From assembly GCA_022827225.1 (NCBI GenBank), contig JAJDTJ010000025.1, forward strand, positions 1-40,216: a stretch of 40,216 nucleotides of DNA. Reading direction: 5' to 3'. A program made the translations under genes and the position numbers. The stretch comes from Candidatus Poribacteria bacterium (GTDB lineage: Bacteria > Poribacteria > WGA-4E > WGA-3G). Below the pieces are notes generated by a model. The model did not search any database. It was not told the origin of the DNA and saw nothing but the letters and a program-made list of their open reading frames with translations. Shown piece by piece: positions 34,257 through 40,216 of the stretch (positions are counted from its first letter, which is position 1; every line of letters begins with the position of its first letter).

Positions 34257-35059
34257 GTTGACTTAAGATGTCCCCACGTCGTGGTAGCTTTCTCACCTGG
34301 ATCAACTGAAAGTACTTCACCCAGGTAGTTATCAATCATCTCTGCCATGACTTCACCGCGGGGAAGCCCACCATTATTCGGTTCTTGAAAGGCGATCCCG
34401 ATGCGACCACCCGTCTCGGTATCGTGAACAAAGCAGGGATCCAAGAAACCTGCGCCATTATCACCGAAAACAATTTCAACTTCCCAAGGATCCACAATTT
34501 GGCCTTCCTTGAAAGTCCGTTCTGAAGTAAAATTATTGAGGCTCGGCGTCAGCTTCTTACCATCATCGGTAGGTTTAATAGCCGTGCCACCTGACCACAT
34601 CTCGGCGTTGATATCCATCATATTCTTCAACCCCTGTTCGCCGTTGGCACCGCCGCCTTGTGTGACATAAAAAATATAATCCGCTGTGTTCAGGAAAACG
34701 TTTCCGCCTTCAAGAAACAGTTCAGCAACAGAATCATCAGGATCTGCGTTACCGGGTGTATAAAGCGATGTCGGGAACCAGCCGAAGGTTACAATAATAT
34801 CAACAACCCCGTTATCCGTGTGATCTTCTGCCCATTCGCCAATCTCTTTATCCGTTAATATCACGACATCTTTAGGTGACTTGAGGAGGTCTTTCAGCTC
34901 CTCACCTTCTGCTGCCGCTGTACCTTGTGCAATCCATCCCGAGAACTCAGTAAATATCGCCACTTCTCCCATGGATGCGGCAACACCAATGCTCGGCAAT
35001 GCAACTATGGCAGCAAAATACGAGAATGTAACGACAGCAAAGATTATCAGTTTTCGCAT
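34250..35059 (-). CDS. secreted protein of a three-member paralogous family (B)
   Basis: A 269-residue close paralogue of the protein at 33329. The signal peptide is about residues 1-29, followed by M-G-E-V-A-I-F-T-E-F-S-G-W. Shared blocks include G-W-F-P-T-S-L-Y-T-P-G-N, Y-V-T-Q-G-G-G-A-N-G and Q-E-P-N-N-G-G-L-P-R-G. It ends T-W-G-H-L-K. ATG 35059 follows AGGAG; 11 upstream in-frame codons are excluded. Each copy has its own terminator, so expression is separable. Function unknown. Confidence 0.72.
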   Translation of the reverse strand: MRKLIIFAVVTFSYFAAIVALPSIGVAASMGEVAIFTEFSGWIAQGTAAAEGEELKDLLKSPKDVVILTDKEIGEWAEDHTDNGVVDIIVTFGWFPTSLYTPGNADPDDSVAELFLEGGNVFLNTADYIFYVTQGGGANGEQGLKNMMDINAEMWSGGTAIKPTDDGKKLTPSLNNFTSERTFKEGQIVDPWEVEIVFGDNGAGFLDPCFVHDTETGGRIGIAFQEPNNGGLPRGEVMAEMIDNYLGEVLSVDPGEKATTTWGHLKSTF

Positions 35060-35089
35060 ATTATTTGCTCCTTTTAACCTACACTTTTG

Positions 35090-35105
35090 CATACAAGCGT
35101 ATGCT
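35090..35105. promoter_or_regulatory. perfect palindrome upstream of the 34250 gene
   Basis: GCATAC and GTATGC are separated by 4 nt, about 31 nt before ATG 35059. The spacing suits a dimeric repressor site. No matching regulator is in the window. Confidence 0.3.
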
Positions 35106-35729
35106 TCTGTGCAACTTATATCTGCTTACGCAGGAAGAATAATTATCGGTAGTCAGGGCGCACCCTCCGAGTACTTGATGAAAAGTGTTGTGTGAGCCCT
35201 GATACGACAACAAAAATAGCCCACAACGAACACTTTGTGTGAAACAAAGCGCGTGTGGGCGCGAAAGCAGTACAGCGATAAACGCTAATACTACATTGTG
35301 AAATAAAATACTTATCAGAAGTAAAGTGGAGGGGGGGGGTATTTGCCTTATTAACTCTGAGTTAACATTGCAAGTTACCAATGAACACACAAAGCAGCGC
35401 GCAGCAGCACCATGTACATCGTAAATGTAGTGGGCAGGGGAAACCGGTTTGGCGATGTTAACATTGATACATCTGCTTTGCATGCCTAATACCTTTATTC
35501 CGTTTTAGGTTTCAAAAAATACGGGTGGTATTTCCCGCGTTGTGTTATCCAACAGATAATAATTATAAGCGAAAATGAGAATATTGTCAACTTTTTTTAA
35601 AATTGAAAAATATCATTATTCGGATTCGCGATAGTGGAAATTATCATACCCGATTTCTTGTTTTTTTTCACGTTAATTTTTTTCCCTTTTCGGCAGCTCT
35701 AAATTTCAGAACGCCATTCTTGGTTATGC
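35106..35729. other. non-coding gap with several stem-loops
   Basis: I see no credible gene here. It holds the hairpin at 35219-35260, a second 7-bp stem (35153-35159 with 35196-35202), and a run of nine G at 35331-35339. The rest is A+T-rich. A small RNA or long leader is possible. Confidence 0.5.
35211..35260 (-). terminator. terminator-like hairpin in a long non-coding gap
   Basis: GCCCACA (35219-35225) pairs with TGTGGGC (35254-35260), with an inner CTTTG/CAAAG stem. On the - strand it is followed by TATTTTTGTTG. It may end a transcript coming from 35730 or a small RNA, or attenuate the 34250 gene. Confidence 0.55.
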
Positions 35730-37007
35730 TTATGGCAGATTCGGTTTGGTTAGCAGGTGTGCAGGCGGTGATTCACCTGTCAATGTCTCTAAAAATTCGA
35801 CCAAATCAGCCTTCTCCTGTTCACTGAGTTTGAGCGGTTCGAGCGTTCTCTCTCGTTGACCGACGAAATTGCCGCCCGTGCCACCGACGTTATTAAATTC
35901 GATCACAGATTCGAGTGTCGCAAATTCGCCCGTATGAAAATAGGGTGCCGTGAGTGCCACATTACGAAGCGTCGGTGTTTTGAACTCGCCTTGATGCCGC
36001 GGTATCGGTTCCAAGAAATTTAGAACCCGCGTCGCAACAGCCGTATCGTCGCTATAGACACCACCGCCGTTAAACGGATCCGACAGAAGCAGCGAGATTC
36101 CGGCGTAGCGTCCAGTGTCTTCCGGCAACGTGCCTTGCGGAACCCCTAAGTTATGGAACTCATCGTCTGTAAAAGTCGGCGTATCGTGACAGAGGATACA
36201 GACCCCTTTACCGATAAACGTCTTTAACCCGCGTTTCGCTTCAGATGATATCGCCGCCGTATCACCAGCAACGAATCGGTCAAACGGCGCATTCCGGCTA
36301 ATCAAGAGCCGTTCATACGCTTCGATCGCCTTACCGATATTTGCAAAGACAGTGTTAACAGCGTGCTGGTCAACCTCGGACATACGGTCAAATGCCAAAT
36401 CACCAGGTTTGCCGTCAGTGGGGAAGCGCGCTGTATCTGCAAGGTCCGGGAGTTCTCCAAATACTGTTTCATAATCCGCCGCGTAATGTTGACGGATAAG
36501 ATGTGCATATTGGAGTCGTGTTCCGGCTTGTTCCACCTCACCCTCGAGTGCCGCCAACGCTTGCGACCACAGTGTATCTGTCCGACCGTCCCAAAACTGC
36601 CACTGGTTATAGGCAGCATTGAGCAGTGTCGGTGCGTTTCTCGTGCCTCTACCTGCGCCTAATGAGGTCGCTTCAACATCCGCGAACCCGTGAAACGGTG
36701 AGTGGCACGTTGCACAAGCAACCGTTCCATCCTTTGAGAAGCGTGTGTCAAAGAAAAACATTTGACCCAATCGCGCAGCTTCTGGATTATCGGCAACCCG
36801 ATTCGTCGGATTCGGCGGTATCTCAGGGAGTGGCGATAACCGTCGAATTACACTCCATTCGCGATCTGTGAATATATCATCCGCTTGCTCAGGGACCGCC
36901 GCCATTTCTGGTGCGTTTTCTTCGCCGCACCCGTAGAAAAATAACATGAAACTGGATATTATGCAAAGGATTAGAAGACGCACGGCTTTACTCCGCTTTC
37001 GGGGCAT
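35730..37007 (-). CDS. di-haem cytochrome c peroxidase family lipoprotein
   Basis: A 425-residue MauG/CcpA-type protein. Two haem c sites, C-A-T-C-H (98-102) and C-I-L-C-H (270-274), bind covalent haem. The segment D-T-R-F-S-K-D-G before the first and N-A-P-T-L-L-N-A after it are family hallmarks. An N-terminal hydrophobic stretch ends at Cys27 (F-F-Y-G-C), suggesting a lipoprotein facing the periplasm. It reduces H2O2 or oxidises a partner. ATG 37007 overlaps the SUMF1 gene by 20 nt; GTG 36983, behind GGAG, is an equally good start. The longer frame to 37220 is discarded because it runs through the SUMF1 gene. Confidence 0.9.
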   Translation of the reverse strand: MPRKRSKAVRLLILCIISSFMLFFYGCGEENAPEMAAVPEQADDIFTDREWSVIRRLSPLPEIPPNPTNRVADNPEAARLGQMFFFDTRFSKDGTVACATCHSPFHGFADVEATSLGAGRGTRNAPTLLNAAYNQWQFWDGRTDTLWSQALAALEGEVEQAGTRLQYAHLIRQHYAADYETVFGELPDLADTARFPTDGKPGDLAFDRMSEVDQHAVNTVFANIGKAIEAYERLLISRNAPFDRFVAGDTAAISSEAKRGLKTFIGKGVCILCHDTPTFTDDEFHNLGVPQGTLPEDTGRYAGISLLLSDPFNGGGVYSDDTAVATRVLNFLEPIPRHQGEFKTPTLRNVALTAPYFHTGEFATLESVIEFNNVGGTGGNFVGQRERTLEPLKLSEQEKADLVEFLETLTGESPPAHLLTKPNLP

Positions 37008-37896
37008 CCATCGCACATCGGAATCCGAGTATCTGTCCACTCGCCACGATGTCGTCGTACTCCCGAAACGCGCATCGCATCTGTTCCGAACCGGCGAACC
37101 AACTCGCACCGCGCCACGACTTTTTCCCCATTCCGCTCGTCGGGGGACCTTTCGGATTTTCCGCAGGACTGACGAAATAGTACTCGGCATCAAACCAATC
37201 GGAAACCCATTCTGCAACATTTCCTACCATGTTGAGGGCACCATAAGGACTCGCACCTTGCTCGAAACTCTTCACAGGTGCCGCCATAGCGAAGCCGTCA
37301 AGGTGTCCATCGAACTTCCCTTCGTCATCAAAGTTACATTTCGTCGGATCGAAGTCATCTCCCCAGGGCCAGATACGTCCATCGGTGCCGCGTGCCGCTT
37401 TTTCCCATTCCGCTTCAGTCGGCAAACGTTTCCCAACCCACTCCGCATAAGCAGCTGCGTCACCCCACGTCACACCTACGACCGGCTGATCCGGGTGATT
37501 AAACTTCGGATTGTCCCAAAAGATTGAGTTTCGGTGTCCGGTGGCTTCGACAAATTTGGTATAATCCGCGTTGGAGACTTCGTGTTTATCAATAAAATAG
37601 GCATCCAAGAACACCTTATGTTGTGGAAGCTCATCAAGCGCATCCGTCATCGGGTCAACATCAGGATCGCTGCCCATGATAAACTCACCCGCGGGGACGT
37701 GGACCATGCCTTCGGGGACCTGCACCGCTGCCGGCATCGGTTCAGGTGCTACTGCTTCTACCACCGGCACCTCGTCGATCTGAATATTTTCTTCTTCTTC
37801 TTCTTCAACAAGCACCTGTTCGTCGCTGCCACAACCGAGTAGGCTCATTGTTAACAACATCAAGCAACAGATGGCGTATTTTAGTATGTTTGACAT
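36988..37896 (-). CDS. SUMF1/FGE-domain lipoprotein, copy 1
   Basis: A 302-residue protein. The lipoprotein signal (M-S-N-I-L-K, hydrophobic, L-L-G-C-G) is followed by an acidic linker of Glu/Val/Pro, then a formylglycine-generating-enzyme (C-lectin-like) fold: G-E-F-I-M-G-S, G-V-T-W-G-D-A-A, R-L-P-T-E-A-E-W-E, W-P-W-G, G-N-V-A-E-W, and G-F-R-C-A near the end. One of the two FGE cysteines seems present (M-R-C-A-F-R), the other not, so sulfatase activation is doubtful. ATG 37896 lies 7 nt after the stop of copy 2. It overlaps the peroxidase gene, so the three form an operon. Confidence 0.86.
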   Translation of the reverse strand: MSNILKYAICCLMLLTMSLLGCGSDEQVLVEEEEEENIQIDEVPVVEAVAPEPMPAAVQVPEGMVHVPAGEFIMGSDPDVDPMTDALDELPQHKVFLDAYFIDKHEVSNADYTKFVEATGHRNSIFWDNPKFNHPDQPVVGVTWGDAAAYAEWVGKRLPTEAEWEKAARGTDGRIWPWGDDFDPTKCNFDDEGKFDGHLDGFAMAAPVKSFEQGASPYGALNMVGNVAEWVSDWFDAEYYFVSPAENPKGPPTSGMGKKSWRGASWFAGSEQMRCAFREYDDIVASGQILGFRCAMDAPKAE

Positions 37897-37903
37897 AGTT
37901 GTG

Positions 37904-38707
37904 TTAAGGGTTCTTTGCACATCGGAATCCAACCGAACTGCTATGATCACTACATTGTGCTGGATAAATATAAGCAACTGTTGTCCGTGTGTCTCCTGCA
38001 CCGTTCGTCCATGATCCGCCTCGGATCGAGTATATTTCCCCATCCACTGTTTCCGAATGTTCCGCTACCCATTCCCAAACATTTCCTGCCATATCGTGTA
38101 GTCCGTAAGGACTCAGGCCGTCTATAAAATTTCCGACGGGTGCGGATGTCATCGCGTAGCCGTCGGTACTGCCGTCCATACTGCCGCCGTCATCAAAATT
38201 GCCGCGTCCCGCATCGTAATCATTCCCCCAGGGATAGAGCCTACCGTCTGTACCACGTGCCGCTTTTTCCCATTCGCTCGCCGTGGGGAGTCGTTTACCA
38301 GCCCACGCGGCGTACATTTCAGCGTCTTCCCAATTAACACCAACAACCGGTTGATTCGGCGCGCTCAATCTCGGATCCTCCCAGAACTTCGGTTTTCGAT
38401 GCCCGGTCTCCGAGAGAAACTTTGCATACTGTCTGTTTGTAACCTCATATTTATCGATATAGAACGCCGCAACAAAAACCGTCCGTGTATCGGTTTCCGT
38501 TCCGAAAGTTAAATCGGTTTTGTCATCCGTGCCGAGTTCAACTTCCCCTCCAGGAATCAAAACCATCTCTTCAACATCAATCGGTGTGCCGAGTGCCGCC
38601 AGTGGTGTTTGTTCAAGCGTAGAATCTTCTGATGTCTCATCACCACCGCATGCAATAAGGCTAACACTCAAGCCTATTATGAAATATAAGATAACGCAAC
38701 GTTTCAC
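37904..38707 (-). CDS. SUMF1/FGE-domain lipoprotein, copy 2
   Basis: A 267-residue paralogue of the protein at 36988. A GTG start at 38707 behind GGAG gives a clean lipoprotein signal ending L-I-A-C-G-G. The FGE fold motifs are G-V-N-W-E-D-A-E, R-L-P-T-A-S-E-W-E-K, Y-P-W-G-N, M-A-G-N-V-W-E-W-V and G-F-R-C-A-K. No Cys corresponds to the catalytic pair, so it is likely a structural or binding member. The ATG at 38803 has no ribosome-binding site. First gene of the SUMF1-SUMF1-peroxidase run. Confidence 0.85.
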   Translation of the reverse strand: MKRCVILYFIIGLSVSLIACGGDETSEDSTLEQTPLAALGTPIDVEEMVLIPGGEVELGTDDKTDLTFGTETDTRTVFVAAFYIDKYEVTNRQYAKFLSETGHRKPKFWEDPRLSAPNQPVVGVNWEDAEMYAAWAGKRLPTASEWEKAARGTDGRLYPWGNDYDAGRGNFDDGGSMDGSTDGYAMTSAPVGNFIDGLSPYGLHDMAGNVWEWVAEHSETVDGEIYSIRGGSWTNGAGDTRTTVAYIYPAQCSDHSSSVGFRCAKNP

Positions 38708-38810
38708 TGTAGTCTCCGTTGTAAATTGGGTTACCCATCTTTCAAAGCACATCCTATTATTTTTAAACGTCACTATAGTTTCCAACAATTTTGATTGTAG
38801 CAAATTAATT

Positions 38811-38838
38811 GTAGCCTCAATACGTGTATTGAGGCTAC
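38811..38838. terminator. perfect 12-bp hairpin
   Basis: 38811-38822 pairs perfectly with 38827-38838 around CGTG. It lies 30 nt after the stop of the 38868 gene and before the SUMF1 operon. The T-run is poor, but the stem is strong enough to pause polymerase. Confidence 0.65.
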
Positions 38839-38867
38839 CGGTTCACAAGAGCTCCACTGCCGAAGCA

Positions 38868-39665
38868 CTACTGTATCGATTTTTTCAGTTTACCCCAGAC
38901 AACGCTGAGCTTGCCGGTTGAATCTACCGCTTGCGCCGTCGCGAAACGGTTTGAAATCAGTTCGGCGTATTCCGTAGCGATCTGATCGTTTGGTGGTATC
39001 ACTGTCCCACAACACGAGGTATGGAAGTTGATGAACCAGCCGTCCATATCATCTGAGCGGTACGCAATCGGGTCGGCGTTTGTACCGTCGTCGGCATAAC
39101 TTTCATACTCAAAATCGTTCGCCTTCAAAACAGCGAGACCTGACGCCCGATTTGAAGTCCATTTTTTGAGTGAAGGTATGTACTCCTTGCCGAGATCCGT
39201 CGGACTAACTTGCGAAACGGTGCCATTCGTGACTGTGACACCAAACACACTTCGTTGTCCGGCACCAGTGGCGGTCACACGTGCACCTTTATGCCAATAA
39301 TAGTAAAATGCGTAATCGCCGATAAATCCGCCGATCCCGCCACCTCTTAACCAAGTATACACAAGGTCATCTTTACCTTTATTCTGAAATATTGTGCCGG
39401 GGGTGTTCCCCTGCGTGATGATATAGATCCCCTTTGGATTCGCGTTCATGTACTTCACTAACTCGTCAGCGTCCACGATTTCGGCAGTTAGCTTTTTCGA
39501 CTCCAGTTCCTCCACAATCATTTCGGCTAACTGCGACGGGTTCTGTACAGCCAAGCCACCGCCGTTTTCAATAGCTGCATCATAGACAACAGCGACATCC
39601 TGCGCATGGACGTAGCCCGCGAAAATCAGCACCAAAACCGATGCGAAACAAAATAACCTTTGCAT
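38868..39665 (-). CDS. secreted protein of a three-member paralogous family (C)
   Basis: A 265-residue exported protein with a signal peptide (1-21, ending V-H-A). It is the most diverged member of the family at 33329 and 34250. It keeps a Gly-rich strand (G-G-G-I-G-G-F-I-G-D-Y-A-F-Y), Y-I-P-S-L-K-K-W-T-S matching the relatives' T-P-S-L block, and the terminal V-W-G-K-L-K. S-C-C-G is unique to it. ATG 39665 follows AGGAGG. It has its own promoter and terminator. ThuA/GATase-like fold is a weak inference; function unknown. Confidence 0.72.
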   Translation of the reverse strand: MQRLFCFASVLVLIFAGYVHAQDVAVVYDAAIENGGGLAVQNPSQLAEMIVEELESKKLTAEIVDADELVKYMNANPKGIYIITQGNTPGTIFQNKGKDDLVYTWLRGGGIGGFIGDYAFYYYWHKGARVTATGAGQRSVFGVTVTNGTVSQVSPTDLGKEYIPSLKKWTSNRASGLAVLKANDFEYESYADDGTNADPIAYRSDDMDGWFINFHTSCCGTVIPPNDQIATEYAELISNRFATAQAVDSTGKLSVVWGKLKKSIQ

Positions 39666-39729
39666 TTTCTGTGCCTCCTAATTTGTGGTTTCAAATCGAT
39701 TTGTTGTTAAACCTCTATTGTTGTAATTC

Positions 39730-39759
39730 AGAATAACACGGGTAAACAGAAATTGTCAA
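39730..39759 (-). promoter_or_regulatory. probable promoter of the 38868 gene
   Basis: On the - strand, TTGACA (39759-39754), 18 nt, TATTCT (39735-39730). The leader would be about 57 nt. Confidence 0.6.
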
Positions 39760-39824
39760 GAAAAATGTTATGGTTGTCAGAATCAAGATTTGTAGGATTA
39801 CAGATGCTTCTTTGGGGGGGACGC

Positions 39825-39856
39825 GTTTCATAGTTTTCATGTTTCATAGTTTTCAT
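39825..39856 (+). repeat. 16-bp perfect tandem repeat
   Basis: GTTTCATAGTTTTCAT occurs twice in a row and a partial third copy follows. It comes right after a run of seven G at 39814-39820. Confidence 0.85.
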
Positions 39857-40043
39857 AGTAAAATCCATTGGACAGCACTGATGGATAAAGACGTGATGCT
39901 TTGCTGGCACTGGGTTTTTGTCAGTTTTTGTTGGAGGTTGCTGAAAGGGTACTATGAAATTTTGCATCTTGCTCTGAAAAAATAGGTTTTCAGCAACAAC
40001 GCTGATTCGTGGAGTGATGGGATTGGAAGGGGTTGAGTGAAAA

Positions 40044-40134
40044 TTGTTATCGCAAAAAATTTGACTTTTTTTTAAAAATAACCCAAGTTGCTACCTTTAT
40101 CCAAATAGCTGCTTTATACTCGTTGCGATAACAA
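40044..40134. repeat. inverted repeat pair at the right edge
   Basis: TTGTTATCGCAA (40044-40055) and its perfect complement TTGCGATAACAA (40123-40134) are 67 nt apart, and flanking bases on the outer side are partly complementary too. This resembles the ends of a small MITE-like element or a long hairpin. Confidence 0.6.
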
Positions 40135-40216
40135 ACAAAAGCACTTTCAACTCAAAACCGGCTGCTGACACCGCATGAATCGACTTGGGGAAAAGTTGTT
40201 CAATGAGACTGATTGT

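Larger units (their letters stand above)
39760..40216. other. right-edge gap without a convincing gene
   Basis: Apart from the tandem repeat at 39825 and the inverted repeat at 40044 I see no gene, RNA or terminator. Short open frames here lack ribosome-binding sites and coding-like composition. Confidence 0.5.

Noticed and set aside
35331..35339. Run of nine G as a phase-variation tract
   Set aside because: It is not inside a gene or between promoter boxes.
35079..35483. 134-codon open frame on the - strand
   Set aside because: It has no ribosome-binding site, odd composition and runs through several hairpins and the leader of the 34250 gene.
37008..37220. Longer N-terminus for the di-haem peroxidase
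   Set aside because: It overlaps 230 nt of the SUMF1 gene in another frame and would bury the lipoprotein signal.
1..40216. tRNA or rRNA genes
   Set aside because: I looked through the intergenic stretches by eye and saw no cloverleaf with a T-loop consensus and no rRNA-like block; a covariance-model scan would settle it.

Overview
The window looks like a chromosomal piece of an uncultured environmental Gram-negative bacterium. The gene families (secreted PQQ-type beta-propellers, SUMF1-like lipoproteins, a Gfo/Idh/MocA oxidoreductase, an alkaline-ceramidase homologue, a PreP-like M16C protease) and the many small intergenic palindromes resemble Candidatus Poribacteria. That assignment is inferred from family content; no rRNA or other taxonomic marker is present. 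Promoters are of ordinary sigma70 type, several of them perfect TTGACA-N17-TATAAT.

Region 1 (about 1-10983, + strand) is a defence island. It holds a two-gene HNH-endonuclease unit behind a strong promoter, a short signal-peptide-like remnant, and a Type III restriction-modification system (mod, then res). The mod and res genes are separated by a 4-kb insert carrying two tandem copies of a gene pair: a DUF3696-type ABC/SMC-like ATPase followed by a PIN-domain nuclease. All four insert genes overlap by 1-4 nt, have their own promoter, and are bracketed by inverted copies of a 28-bp repeat. One of these copies supplies the stop codon of mod. This ATPase-PIN doublet is the best candidate for an undescribed system here.

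Region 2 (10973-16870, + strand) has two polyamine-type ABC permeases (potB/potC-like, without potA or potD and separated by a repeat-bearing spacer), alanine racemase, a lone ABC ATPase, an unknown protein whose first 17 codons are tandemly duplicated, and a neutral-ceramidase homologue.

Region 3 (16881-24862, mostly - strand) is housekeeping: a membrane protein, dapA and dapF (lysine/diaminopimelate), dusB behind an orphan HicB-like gene, a P-loop kinase-like protein (+), a Gfo/Idh/MocA oxidoreductase, a small unknown protein, a D-2-hydroxyacid dehydrogenase and pterin-4a-carbinolamine dehydratase. With alr, the dap genes supply peptidoglycan precursors.

Region 4 (25150-27245, + strand) has an internally repeated ABAB protein and an SDR dehydrogenase.

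Region 5 (27285-39665, - strand) is mainly cell-envelope: two secreted beta-propellers flanking a PreP-like M16C metalloprotease, three paralogous secreted proteins ending in a W-G-x-L-K motif and possibly ThuA-like, a di-haem cytochrome c peroxidase, and two SUMF1-domain lipoproteins. The last 0.55 kb holds repeats but no convincing gene. I found no tRNA, rRNA, CRISPR array or intact insertion sequence.
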